Shown: piece after piece, positions 42,916-51,953 of the stretch
Position numbering within the stretch: position 1 is the stretch's first letter
Layout: each line of letters starts with the position of its first letter
NCBI RefSeq assembly: GCF_900103195.1
Contig: NZ_FMWU01000036.1
Span: 1 to 58,787, forward strand
DNA length: 58,787 nucleotides
Direction of reading: 5' to 3'
Source of the DNA: Methylobacterium sp. UNC378MF
GTDB lineage: Bacteria > Pseudomonadota > Alphaproteobacteria > Rhizobiales > Beijerinckiaceae
Made by a program: the position numbers and the translations under genes
The notes under the pieces: model-generated
What the model saw: only the letters and a program-made list of their open reading frames with translations
Database searches by the model: none
What the model was told of the DNA's origin: nothing

Positions 42916-43845
42916 TCACCGCCCGCGGTAGACCGGCTCCCGTCCCTCGGCCTCGGCCTTCCGGCCTTCGAGGAAATCCTCGGTACGATAGAGGGCGCGG
43001 TACTGCTCCCCGAGGTTGGAGAACGCCGTGCCTTCCGACTGTTCGACCGCGACGCGAGCCGATGCTAAGGTGGTCTTGACTCCCAGCGGGCCACAACGGG
43101 CGATCCTGGCCGCCATCTCCAGCCCCAGTCCCAGGGCGGCGCGCGGGTCCGGGGCGATCTCCTGCACCAGCCCCATGCGCCGCGCCTGCTCGGCTCCCCA
43201 ATGGTCGCCGGTCAGCATGTAGCGCATCGCGTTGCCCCACCCGGCCTCGCGCGGAAAACGTATGGTGGAGCCGCCTCCCGGAAAGCGCCCGTGCGTGTTC
43301 TCGTCCTGGGCGAAGCGCGTGTCTGCGGACGCGACGCGGATGTCGGCCACGAGGAAAAGTTCGTGGCCCATGTTCCAAGTGTCGCCGTGCACGACCGCGA
43401 CGAGCGGTTTGCTTAGAAGGCGGCTCCGACCCAACGGATCGATCCCATCGGCATCGGGCGCGCGCGCCTTCCCTGTCCTGAGGACCTCGGCGAAAGCATC
43501 GACGTCGATCCCGCGCGAGAAAGAATCGCCATGGCCGAATAGCACCGCTGCGCGAAGTCCGTCGTCGGCATCGTAGTTGGCGTAGGCTCGCGCCAGGGCG
43601 CTGAACGCTTCGGGATCGACTCGGTTGTGAACCTGGGGCCTGTTGAGACCGATCAGACAAACCTCTCCGCGCCGTTCGACGGTGACCTTGCGGTCCGCGG
43701 GCGGCGGGCTCGGTCCGTCGAACCTCCGTTCCGACGTTTCTGAACTCTCAACGCTCCCGACCTGGGCTAGCAGGCCCGACGTTCCCCCGGCCAGGGAAGA
43801 CATGAGGACCGCGCGTCGCGACGGTCGGGACATCGGCACTGACAT
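42916..43845 (-). CDS. enoyl-CoA hydratase/isomerase-like protein with Tat-like leader
   Basis: 309 residues from the ATG at 43845 (43872 is an alternative). The crotonase fold is clear: VTVERRGEVCLIGLNRPQVH, FGHGDSFSRGIDVDAF, an oxyanion-type GDTWNMGHELFLVADIRVAS and GRFPGGGSTIRF. The N-terminus PSRRAVLMSSLAGGTSGLLA resembles a twin-arginine export signal, which is unexpected for an enzyme that normally needs cytoplasmic acyl-CoA. Either the start is wrong or the protein is exported with another role. It lies between the fusion oxidoreductase and the divergent RND operon. Confidence 0.8.
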   Translation of the reverse strand: MSVPMSRPSRRAVLMSSLAGGTSGLLAQVGSVESSETSERRFDGPSPPPADRKVTVERRGEVCLIGLNRPQVHNRVDPEAFSALARAYANYDADDGLRAAVLFGHGDSFSRGIDVDAFAEVLRTGKARAPDADGIDPLGRSRLLSKPLVAVVHGDTWNMGHELFLVADIRVASADTRFAQDENTHGRFPGGGSTIRFPREAGWGNAMRYMLTGDHWGAEQARRMGLVQEIAPDPRAALGLGLEMAARIARCGPLGVKTTLASARVAVEQSEGTAFSNLGEQYRALYRTEDFLEGRKAEAEGREPVYRGR

Positions 43846-43980
43846 CGGCAACACCTTGCGCTTCGAGAACATCCCATCGCCGAAGGCCCGTGTCGGCTTT
43901 CCCGTCCGAGGTCTGGAGCTCGAACCCCCAGAATCCCCGACCCGCGAGCATGAAGGCCATTGACGATAGATGATGGCCAT

Positions 43981-44003
43981 AATAGATTATGGATGTAATT
44001 TCA
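43981..44003. promoter_or_regulatory. AT-rich operator candidate upstream of second RND operon
   Basis: AATAGATTATGGATGTAATT matches the perfect palindrome at 50356 at 16 of 22 positions, with the left arm ATAGATTAT intact. It lies 31 bp upstream of the adaptor ATG (44034), within the region between the divergent hydratase-like gene and the pump operon. Confidence 0.55.
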
Positions 44004-44033
44004 AATCGAAGAGTGGCCGCGGGGGAACTGGTC

Positions 44034-45119
44034 ATGGATGCTAGGTTGATGATCGGATTGGCCGGCTTGGCCCTCTCGGCGTGCTCGCCGGGTCAGACGG
44101 CCGTGACCCCGGAGCCGCCCCTAGTGCAGGTTGCCGAGGTCGCGCCCGCCGCGGGGGGCGTCGCCCGCTATACCGGGGTGATCCGGGCTCGCACCGAAAG
44201 CAATCTCGGCTTCCGGGTCGGTGGCAAGATCTTCGAGCGCCTTGTGGATCCGGGCGACCACGTCCGCTTCGGACAGCCGCTGATGCGTCTCGACCGGACC
44301 GATTTCACCCTGGCCTTCAACGCGGCCCGCTCCTCGGTCGAGGCGGCGCGGGCACAGATGATCAAGGCCAAGGCCGACGAGGAGCGCAGCCGCAAGCTCG
44401 TGGGCGACGGATGGACCTCCAAGCAGACCTACGATCAGAACAAGGCCGCGGCTGACGCTGCCATCGCCCAGTTCGCCAACGCCGAGGCGCAGGCCAGCCA
44501 GATCGAGAACCAAGCCGGCTATTCCGAGTTGAAGGCCGACGCCGACGGCGTCGTCATGGACGTCCCTGCCTATCCCGGAGAGGTGGTCGCGGCCGGTCAA
44601 ACCGTGGTGAAGCTGGCGCGTGACGGCGCTCGCGAGGCGGAGATCTTTCTGCCGGAGGCCAGCCGGAACCTGGCCAAGGGCGAGGCCAGCGCCACGCTCT
44701 ATGCCGAAGGCGAGGCGACCTTCCCGGCCCGCCTGCGCGAACTGTCGGCCATCGCCGATCCGGCCACGCGGACCTACCGGGCACGCTACATCCTTTCGAG
44801 CGGTGGCGAGGACGCACCGCTCGGCGCTACCGTGACCCTGCAACTGAAGCCACGCGAGGCGGCCCGCGCCGCGAACGTGGAGGTGCCCCTCGCAGCCCTG
44901 TTCGACCAGGGAGGCGGCACATCGGTCTGGCGTTACGATGCCGCCACCGAGACGGTCAGGCCTCAGGCCGTGAAGGTCGCCCGCATGGGCGAGGAGCGCG
45001 CCGACGTCGCCTCGGGCCTGAACCCGGGCGACCAGATCGTGGCGCTCGGCGCCCATCTGCTGAAGGACGGCCAGAAGGTCCGGCAGGCGCCTCAGAGCAT
45101 GACGGGGGTGGTGCGGTGA
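44034..45119 (+). CDS. RND efflux adaptor lipoprotein
   Basis: 361 residues from the ATG at 44034, with GGGGGAA upstream. The N-terminus MDARLMIGLAGLALSACSPG ends in a lipobox (LSAC), so it is probably a lipoprotein anchored in the inner membrane. The order is lipoyl half (GGKIFERLVDPGDHVRFGQP), alpha-hairpin (EAARAQMIKAKADEERSRKL), second lipoyl half (LKADADGVVMDVPAYPGEVV) and beta-barrel. An alternative start at 43989 would bury the lipobox. It overlaps the pump gene by 4 nt (GTGA). Confidence 0.92.
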   Translation: MDARLMIGLAGLALSACSPGQTAVTPEPPLVQVAEVAPAAGGVARYTGVIRARTESNLGFRVGGKIFERLVDPGDHVRFGQPLMRLDRTDFTLAFNAARSSVEAARAQMIKAKADEERSRKLVGDGWTSKQTYDQNKAAADAAIAQFANAEAQASQIENQAGYSELKADADGVVMDVPAYPGEVVAAGQTVVKLARDGAREAEIFLPEASRNLAKGEASATLYAEGEATFPARLRELSAIADPATRTYRARYILSSGGEDAPLGATVTLQLKPREAARAANVEVPLAALFDQGGGTSVWRYDAATETVRPQAVKVARMGEERADVASGLNPGDQIVALGAHLLKDGQKVRQAPQSMTGVVR

Positions 45120-48100
45120 GCGGCTTCAATCTCTCTGCCCTGGCGGTACGCGAGCGCGCCGTCACGCTGTTCCTCCTGATCGCCCTCGTCGGCGCCGGGT
45201 TCTTCGCCTTCGAGAAGCTCGGCCGCGCCGAGGATCCGAGTTTTGCGGTGAAGACCATGGTCGTGTCGGCCGCATGGCCCGGCGCGACCACCGGCGAGAT
45301 CCAGCGGCAGGTCGCTGATCCGCTGGAGAAGCGGCTCCAGGAACTCGTCTACTACGACCGGGTCGAGACCACTGTCCGGCCAGGCCTCCTCCTGATGAAG
45401 GTGTTCTACAAGGACAACATGCCGCCGGCCAAGCTGCCGTCGGAATTCTACCAGACCCGCAAGAAGCTCTCCGACCAAGCCGCCAGCCTGCCGCGCGGCG
45501 TGCTCGGGCCGCTCTTCAACGACGAGTTCTCCGACGTCTACTTCGCGCTCTACGCGCTCCAGGCTCAAGGCCTACCACACCGGGCCCTGGTGTTGTGCGC
45601 CGAGGACTTGCGCCAGCGCCTGCTGCGCGTGCCCGGCGTCGAGAAGATCAACATCCTCGGCGAGCAGGCGCAGAAGATCTTCGTGGAGATCTCCTACCAG
45701 CGCCTCGCGACCCTGGGCATCACCGGCCAGCAGCTCCTGGCGGCGCTCGCCAACCAGAACGACGTGACGCCAGCCGGCTTCGTCGAGGCCGACGGCCCGC
45801 GCGTGTACCTGCGCCTGGACGGCGCCATCGACGGCCTCGACGCGATCCGCAACCTGCCGGTTGCGGTTGGCGACCGCAGCCTCAAGCTCGGCGACATCGC
45901 CGAGGTGAAGCGCGGCTACGAGGACCCGAAGACCTTCGGGATCCGCAATGACGGCGAACCCTCCCTGATTCTCGGACTCGTGATGAAGCCGGGCTACAAC
46001 GGCCTCACCCTCGGCGAGGCGCTGAACGCCGAAGAGGTGGCGATCCATCACGAGACGCCGGTCGGCATCACCTTCACCAAGATCACCGACCAGGCGAAGG
46101 TCATCGACGACGCCATCCACGAGTTCATGGTGAAGTTCTTCACCGCGCTGGGCGTGGTGATCTTCGTCAGCCTCGTCGCGCTGGGCTTCCGGGTCGGCAT
46201 CGTGGTGGCGCTGGCCGTGCCGCTGACCCTCTCGGCCGTGTTCGTGGTGATGATGGTCACCGGCCGCGACTTCGACCGCATCACGCTCGGTGCCCTGATC
46301 ATCTCGCTGGGCCTCCTCGTCGACGACGCGATCATCGCCATCGAGATGATGGTGGTGCGGATGGAGGAGGGCTACGACCGAGTCGAGGCCGCGACCTATG
46401 CGTGGAGTTCGACGGCCGCGCCGATGCTGACCGGCACGATCGTCACCATCGCGGGCTTCCTGCCCGTCGGCTTCGCGGCTTCCACGGCGGGCGAGTATGC
46501 CGGCAACATCTTCTGGGTGGTGGCCTTCTCGCTGATCATCTCGTGGATCGTGGCGGTGACCTTCACGCCGTACCTCGGTGTCAAGCTTCTGCCGAACATC
46601 AAGAAGGTGGAAGGCGGCCACGGGGCGATCTACGCCACGAAGAACTACGAGCGCCTGCGCCGGATCGTGCGGGCTTCTGTCGACCACAAGTGGATGGCGG
46701 CCGGCATCACCGTGGCGCTGTTCGCGGCGGCCGTCGTCGGCATGGGCAAGGTCGAGAAGCAGTTCTTCCCGAACTCAGAGCGCCCTGAACTCATCGTCGA
46801 GGTGACGCTGCCCACCGGCTCGGCCTTCTCGACCACCGAAGCGACCGTCAAGCGGATCGAGACGGCCCTGCGCGACCTCCCCGAGTCCAAGGAGATTACG
46901 AGCTACATCGGCCAGGGCATGCCCCGCTTCGTGCTGTCCTTCGATCCCGAACTACCGGACCCCGCCTTCGCGCAGATCGTCGTGCAGACCGCCGACTCCC
47001 ACGCCCGCGACGCCCTTCGGATCAAGGTCCGCAAGCTCGTCGATGATGGGCGCTTCCCCGAGGCGCGGGTGCGCGTGCTGCAGATCGTGTTCGGGCCGCC
47101 GGTGCGCTTCCCCGTCGCTTTCCGGGTGGTCGGGCCCGACCTCGACGTCATTCGCGGCATCGCCGCCGAGGTGCGCGACGTCATGATGGCCAACCCCAAC
47201 ATGCGGATGGTCCACCTCGACTGGGGCAACAAGACCCCCACCTTGCACCTCGCCTTCGACCAGGAGCGCCTACGCCTGATCGGGCTGACGCCGAAGGAGG
47301 CCGGGCAGCAATTGCAGAGCTACCTCAACGGCACGCCCGCGACCCAGGTGCGCGAGAACCTACGTTCCGTCGATGTCGTCCTCCGCAGCCCCGGCCCGGA
47401 GCGCCGGTCGCTGAGTGACATCGGTGACCTGACGCTCACCACCAAGGACGGACGGCAGGTGCCGCTCTCCCAGGTCGCGCATCTGGAGAGCCGCAACGAG
47501 GACGCGGTGCTCAAGCGCTACAACCGCGAGACCTATATCCGCGTGCAGGGCGACGTGCTCGACGGCCTCCAGCCGCCGGACATCCACGCCCAGGTCTTCC
47601 CCCAGCTGGAACCCATCAAGGCGAAGCTGCCGCCGGGCTACCGGATCGACACGGCCGGTTCGGTCGAGGAGAGCGCCAAGGCGATGACGGCCCTCGTTGC
47701 GGTGTTCCCGATCATGCTGATCGTGACGCTGACGGTCATCATGCTGCAGGTCAGGTCGTTCTCCACCATGTTCATGGTGTTCGCGACCGCGCCGCTGGGG
47801 CTCGTCGGTGCCGTCCCGACGCTGCTCGCCTTCCACCAGCCATTCGGCTTCAACGCGATCCTCGGGTTGATCGCCTTGTCGGGCATCCTGATGCGCAACA
47901 CGCTGATCCTGGTGGATGAGATCCACCACGACCAGGCGGCGGGCCTGAAGGATTACGACGCCATCGTCGAATCGACGGTGCGGCGGGCCCGCCCGGTGAT
48001 CCTGACGGCGGCGGCGGCCATGCTGGCCTTCATCCCGCTCACCCACTCGGTGTTCTGGGGAGCGCTGGCCTACGTGCTCATCGGCGGCGTAGGCGTCGGC

Positions 48101-48223
48101 ACCTTGCTGACGCTGCTGTTCCTGCCCGCCCTCTATGCCCTGTGGTTCCGGGTCGGTCGTGAGCCGAAGAAGGCCGTTGTCGGATCCGGCGCCGATCCAG
48201 CGGCCCACCCGGCCCAATCCTGA
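45116..48223 (+). CDS. RND efflux permease (second system)
   Basis: 1035 residues, starting at a GTG overlapping the adaptor stop. A complete RND transporter: TM1 at about 17-32, TM2-6 with ALIISLGLLVDDAIIAIEMM (proton-relay aspartates), a second periplasmic loop, and the repeat of the membrane bundle near the C-terminus (GLIALSGILMRNTLILVDEI). It lacks the long cytoplasmic insert of the pump at 8775. It is followed by a strong terminator and then a TetR gene. With a lipoprotein adaptor and no outer-membrane partner nearby, it is a typical organic or lipid efflux system of unknown substrate. Confidence 0.94.
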   Translation: MSGFNLSALAVRERAVTLFLLIALVGAGFFAFEKLGRAEDPSFAVKTMVVSAAWPGATTGEIQRQVADPLEKRLQELVYYDRVETTVRPGLLLMKVFYKDNMPPAKLPSEFYQTRKKLSDQAASLPRGVLGPLFNDEFSDVYFALYALQAQGLPHRALVLCAEDLRQRLLRVPGVEKINILGEQAQKIFVEISYQRLATLGITGQQLLAALANQNDVTPAGFVEADGPRVYLRLDGAIDGLDAIRNLPVAVGDRSLKLGDIAEVKRGYEDPKTFGIRNDGEPSLILGLVMKPGYNGLTLGEALNAEEVAIHHETPVGITFTKITDQAKVIDDAIHEFMVKFFTALGVVIFVSLVALGFRVGIVVALAVPLTLSAVFVVMMVTGRDFDRITLGALIISLGLLVDDAIIAIEMMVVRMEEGYDRVEAATYAWSSTAAPMLTGTIVTIAGFLPVGFAASTAGEYAGNIFWVVAFSLIISWIVAVTFTPYLGVKLLPNIKKVEGGHGAIYATKNYERLRRIVRASVDHKWMAAGITVALFAAAVVGMGKVEKQFFPNSERPELIVEVTLPTGSAFSTTEATVKRIETALRDLPESKEITSYIGQGMPRFVLSFDPELPDPAFAQIVVQTADSHARDALRIKVRKLVDDGRFPEARVRVLQIVFGPPVRFPVAFRVVGPDLDVIRGIAAEVRDVMMANPNMRMVHLDWGNKTPTLHLAFDQERLRLIGLTPKEAGQQLQSYLNGTPATQVRENLRSVDVVLRSPGPERRSLSDIGDLTLTTKDGRQVPLSQVAHLESRNEDAVLKRYNRETYIRVQGDVLDGLQPPDIHAQVFPQLEPIKAKLPPGYRIDTAGSVEESAKAMTALVAVFPIMLIVTLTVIMLQVRSFSTMFMVFATAPLGLVGAVPTLLAFHQPFGFNAILGLIALSGILMRNTLILVDEIHHDQAAGLKDYDAIVESTVRRARPVILTAAAAMLAFIPLTHSVFWGALAYVLIGGVGVGTLLTLLFLPALYALWFRVGREPKKAVVGSGADPAAHPAQS

Positions 48224-48297
48224 GGTCGGACCGCGCAAGCGGCCCCTCGGATACCCGGGTTCACGAGATCGCACGCCCGACGACGGGCGAGCGGTGC

Positions 48298-48345
48298 AAC
48301 GACCGGCCTGTGCTCCAGCCCCCTCGCGCAGGCCGGTCGTTCGTT
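48298..48345 (+). terminator. terminator after RND operon
   Basis: AACGACCGGCCTG (48298-48310) and CAGGCCGGTCGTT (48329-48341) form a perfect 13-bp stem with an 18-nt loop, followed by CGTT. It is 75 nt after the pump stop and separates it from the TetR gene. Confidence 0.8.
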
Positions 48346-48412
48346 CTCGCGGGATGTCCCCGCCCCAGCGACTGAAAGAGCGGCGCTTCACTCGAACACC
48401 GAAGGACAGGCT

Positions 48413-48955
48413 ATGCCGAGAGTTTCGCGGGAACAGGCCAAAGCCAACCGACAGCGTGTGGTCGAGGTCGCGTCGACCTTGTTCCGGGAGCGCGGCCTGC
48501 ACGGCATCGGCGTCGCCGACATCATGGCCGCGGCCGACCTCACACACGGCGGCTTCTACGGCCAGTTTGCCAACAAGGATGCCCTGGCCGCCGAAGCGTT
48601 CGATGTGGCGCTGGCGGAGGAATACCGGGGAACCACCGACACCGTGGTCGCGAACTACCTCTCGCTCGACCACGTTCACGAGCCCGGAAAGGGATGCCCA
48701 CTGGCAGCCCTGGCCAACGACGTCTCGCGGGAAGTCTCGGGCAGCCTGGTCCGGGAAAGGTTCACGACTGGCGTGGAGCACCTCGCATCCATCGTCGCCG
48801 ATCCGACGCCAGGGGCATCCGAGGAGCTACGCCGGGACCGTTCCCTGGCGGTCGTGTCGACGCTCGTCGGGGCCGTCGTCCTTGCCCGTGCCGTCGACGA
48901 CGAGAACCTGGCGAAGGATCTGGTTCGTTCGGCGCAGGCCCTGATCACGTCCTGA
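48413..48955 (+). CDS. TetR/AcrR-family regulator
   Basis: 180 residues. The N-terminal helix-turn-helix reads RVVEVASTLFRERGLHGIGV and DLTHGGFYGQFANKDALAAE; the C-terminal part is the ligand-binding helical bundle (CPLAALANDVSREV ... SLAVVSTLVGAVVLARAVDD). It is strongly similar across its length to the regulator at 53479-54021, so the two are paralogues. It is placed after the pump operon and before the ketoacyl synthase gene. It is likely a repressor relieved by a hydrophobic ligand; its target may be the ATAGATTAT sites. Confidence 0.93.
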   Translation: MPRVSREQAKANRQRVVEVASTLFRERGLHGIGVADIMAAADLTHGGFYGQFANKDALAAEAFDVALAEEYRGTTDTVVANYLSLDHVHEPGKGCPLAALANDVSREVSGSLVRERFTTGVEHLASIVADPTPGASEELRRDRSLAVVSTLVGAVVLARAVDDENLAKDLVRSAQALITS

Positions 48956-49012
48956 CCCCTACGGGCAACTTCAGGCCGTCTTTCCGCATCCCCTTCACTC
49001 AGGATCATTCCG

Positions 49013-50308
49013 ATGCGCGAACCCATTGTTGTCACCGGAATGGGCGTCGTCTCTCCCCTCGGCTGCAGCGTCGAAGGGATGTGGAGACGCCTTATCGCAG
49101 CGGAGTCGGGTCTGAGGCGGCTTCCTGACGACATCGTCCCGGACATCGACGCCAAGGTTGGAGGTATTGTCCCTTCGAGGGACGAGGATGCGGACGGGTT
49201 CGATCCAGGTGCGCTCATTTCGGCCAAGGACCGCCGGAAGATGGATCGCTTCATCGAGTTCGCCCTGGTCGCCGCCGATCAGGCTCTGCGCCAGTCGGGC
49301 TGGATGCCTTCCAACGAGGCGGAGCGAACTCGGACTGCGACCGTCGTGGCTTCCGGCATCGGCGGCTTCCAGAGCATCACCGACGCTGTGGAGACCGTGG
49401 GAACCCGTGGCGCGAACCGGCTCTCCCCATTCACCGTGCCGGCCTTTCTGGTCAACCTCGCCGCCGGGCACGTTTCGATCCGCTATGGCTTCAAGGGGCC
49501 GCTCGGCGCGCCCGTCACCGCCTGCGCGGCGAGCGTCCAGGCCATCGGTGATGCCATGCGCCTCATCCGCAGCGGCGAGGCGGACGTCGTCGTCTGCGGC
49601 GGTGCCGAGGCCTGCGTCAACCGCGTCGCTCTCGGTGGCTTCGCAGCGGCGCGAAGCCTCTCGACCGGCTTCAACGATACGCCTTCGGCCGCCTCACGTC
49701 CGTTCGACCGAAGCCGCGATGGCTTCGTCATGGGCGAGGGGGCGGGCATTCTCGTGCTGGAGACGCTTGCGCATGCAAACGCCCGCGGCGCCATTCCGCT
49801 GGCCGACCTCGTGGGCTACGGCACCAGCGCCGATGCCTACCACCTGACCGCTGGCCCCCCGGACGGTAGCGGAGCTCGTCGAGCCGTCACCGCCGCACTG
49901 GCCATGGCGGAACTCGACCCAACCGCCATCGGGTACGTGAACGCGCACGCGACCGCGACCCCCGTTGGGGATGCGGGCGAACTGGCTGCGTTGAGGGCGG
50001 TCTTCGGCGAGGCGGGCCCGGCGATCTCGTCGACGAAATCGGCGACCGGACACCTCCTCGGAGCCGCCGGAGCCTTAGAGGCCATCATCACCGTGATGGC
50101 ACTTCGAAATGGCGTCCTACCCCCGACCCTGAACCTCACCGATCCTGACGAGGCTGCGGCCGACTTGAACCTGATCGGTCCGACGTCGCGTCGTAGCTCC
50201 GTGGAGTATGCCCTCTCCAACGGCTTCGGCTTCGGCGGGGTCAACGCCAGCATCGTGCTCAAGCGGCTGCCCGCGAGCGATAGCCGCAATTCGGCGGCTG
50301 CTGTTTGA
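49013..50308 (+). CDS. beta-ketoacyl-ACP synthase II-like protein
   Basis: 431 residues, full length for a FabF-type condensing enzyme. Catalytic Cys171 lies in VTACAASVQAIG, His312 in VNAHATATPVGD and His347 in TKSATGHLLGAAG; the GFGFGGVNAS end motif is present. It condenses acyl and malonyl groups. The usual NAHGTST reads NAHATAT here, with the histidine kept. No acyl carrier protein or other fatty-acid gene is adjacent, so it is probably a specialised synthase tied to this cluster rather than core fatty-acid synthesis. Confidence 0.92.
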   Translation: MREPIVVTGMGVVSPLGCSVEGMWRRLIAAESGLRRLPDDIVPDIDAKVGGIVPSRDEDADGFDPGALISAKDRRKMDRFIEFALVAADQALRQSGWMPSNEAERTRTATVVASGIGGFQSITDAVETVGTRGANRLSPFTVPAFLVNLAAGHVSIRYGFKGPLGAPVTACAASVQAIGDAMRLIRSGEADVVVCGGAEACVNRVALGGFAAARSLSTGFNDTPSAASRPFDRSRDGFVMGEGAGILVLETLAHANARGAIPLADLVGYGTSADAYHLTAGPPDGSGARRAVTAALAMAELDPTAIGYVNAHATATPVGDAGELAALRAVFGEAGPAISSTKSATGHLLGAAGALEAIITVMALRNGVLPPTLNLTDPDEAAADLNLIGPTSRRSSVEYALSNGFGFGGVNASIVLKRLPASDSRNSAAAV

Positions 50309-50355
50309 CTATCCCCGTTTGACTCTCGTCGTGAGGAATTCCCTTGCGTGCTAAA

Positions 50356-50377
50356 ATAGATTATATATATAATCTAT
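50356..50377. promoter_or_regulatory. perfect 22-bp AT-rich palindrome, candidate operator
   Basis: ATAGATTATAT and its exact complement half form an uninterrupted 22-bp palindrome, in the 241-bp gap between the ketoacyl synthase gene and the SDR gene. It also contains -10-like sequence. The left arm is repeated at 43982 and 54100. Its symmetry suits a TetR-type dimer. Confidence 0.65.
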
Positions 50378-50549
50378 AATCTCTATCGTCCGGCTGAGTA
50401 CAGACCCGATACGCGACGTGCGTCAATGATTTCGACCTCTGGCCTGCACAAAGCCCATCGACTAGATCGCGGCAGATAATAAATCGAAGAACGTAGCCGC
50501 TCCTATGCCAGCAATAGTCGCTCAACATAAAGACTTTAAAGAGGTAAGC

Positions 50550-51356
50550 GTGTCCTCAAACTCTGATAGAAAAATCGGCCCCGTGCAAAAATGGGCCTTG
50601 ATTACTGGCGCTTCGAGCGGGCTCGGACTCGAATTTTCTGACATCTTGGCCAGTCAAAAGGTAAATCTCGTCCTCGCTGCGCGGCGGCAGGAACCAATGG
50701 AAAGGCTCGCAAGCGATCTCCGGCGCAAACATGGCATTGAGGTCCTGATCGAGCCGATAGACTTGGCTGCGCCTGGGGCGGCCGCCCAATTGAAAAGCCG
50801 ACTGGATGATAGGTCGCTGCGGATCGACATCTTGGTGAACAACGCCGGGTATGGACTACATGGTAACTTTTTAGATACCCAGCTTGATCACACGGTCGAC
50901 ATGATACAGCTCAACATTACGGCAGTGACCGAGTTGAGCTATATCTTCGGGAAGGACATGGCGGCTCGACGTTCCGGGGAAATTCTTCTCGTGGCGAGTT
51001 TGCTGGCATTTCAGCCCGTCCCGACCTACGCCGCTTACGCAGCGACCAAGTCCTACGTTCTAGCCTTGGGAGAGGCACTGCACGACGAGCTACGTCCGCA
51101 TGGCGTGGTTGTCACCACCCTCTGTCCTGGACATACCGAAACCGGGTTCGATGCTGCGGCCGGCGCTCTCGTATCGCCGATGCTGCGCCTCCTGACGATG
51201 AAGCCTCGACCTGTCGCCGAGAGTGGTCTCCGTGCGCTATCGCGAAGGAAAGCCTCCGTGATTTCTGGATTTAAAAATAACGTCGTGGCTTTTTCGAACC
51301 GTCTGACGCCACGCTCGATACAGCGAGCCACTATGAAGAAAGTTATTAATCCCTAA
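50550..51356 (+). CDS. SDR-family oxidoreductase
   Basis: 268 residues from the GTG at 50550, preceded by AGAGGTAAGC; an ATG at 50505 lacks a good ribosome-binding site. Motifs: TGASSGLG for cofactor binding, LVNNAGYG, and catalytic YAAYAATKSY with Ser in LLVASLLAF. The C-terminal region is longer and basic. It resembles SDRs acting on lipid or ketone substrates. Codon use is lower in GC than the neighbouring genes, hinting at separate acquisition. Confidence 0.88.
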   Translation: MSSNSDRKIGPVQKWALITGASSGLGLEFSDILASQKVNLVLAARRQEPMERLASDLRRKHGIEVLIEPIDLAAPGAAAQLKSRLDDRSLRIDILVNNAGYGLHGNFLDTQLDHTVDMIQLNITAVTELSYIFGKDMAARRSGEILLVASLLAFQPVPTYAAYAATKSYVLALGEALHDELRPHGVVVTTLCPGHTETGFDAAAGALVSPMLRLLTMKPRPVAESGLRALSRRKASVISGFKNNVVAFSNRLTPRSIQRATMKKVINP

Positions 51357-51402
51357 TACATCGGACGAATTGATTGTATCCATCCGAGCGGAGTAGTTTT
51401 AC

Positions 51403-51675
51403 ATGAGTCGTTCGGGTACTGGTGCGATGCCCCACTTCGTTTTAAAGCGCGGGCATCGAGGACGATACCGCTTCACGTTCATGAGTGGCGACGTGACTAT
51501 TTCCGGGGAAGTCCATACGGATCAAGAAATAGTGGACAGGGCAGAATCAGATCTGTTGGTCCGCCGAAAGATCCTTGAAATTGCTGGCGTCTTCGCCCTT
51601 TGGATGGAGAAGAACGTCGCCGGCGAACACGACGACGCGCGAACTTTTCTCAAACGCACGACTGGGATGCTTTGA
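51403..51675 (+). CDS. small hypothetical protein
   Basis: 90 residues (a second ATG at 51427 gives 82). A GCGGAG site lies before the first ATG. The middle reads FVLKRGHRGRYRFTFMSGDV, a beta-hairpin-like segment, then ESDLLVRRKILEIAGVFALW. No signal peptide. Possibly cotranscribed with the SDR. No family recognised. Confidence 0.5.
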   Translation: MSRSGTGAMPHFVLKRGHRGRYRFTFMSGDVTISGEVHTDQEIVDRAESDLLVRRKILEIAGVFALWMEKNVAGEHDDARTFLKRTTGML

Positions 51676-51953
51676 GCATCATCGGGCGCACGCCCGGCGC
51701 CAGAACTGTATCAGTGCTCAAAACGTAGGCATCCAAGCCGATCATGTGGCTTTTATATCGGGTCAAGTAAGTGACACGAATTAAGATGATGGCTCTGGCA
51801 TCAATTTGCCTATATATCTTCGATTAGCTTTGATCGAAGGTAGCTTCCGTCTCGAATCTCGCCGCACCAAGCAGCAGACGCAATGCCCGACAGAAGCAGT
51901 TCTGCTGCGGCCGATGATGCCGTGCGTCGGTTCTAGTGGGAAGGAATGCATAG

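Noticed and set aside
47360..48781. 473-codon minus-strand frame opposite the second pump and TetR
   Set aside because: Crosses two real genes and a terminator; charged low-complexity composition with no domain.
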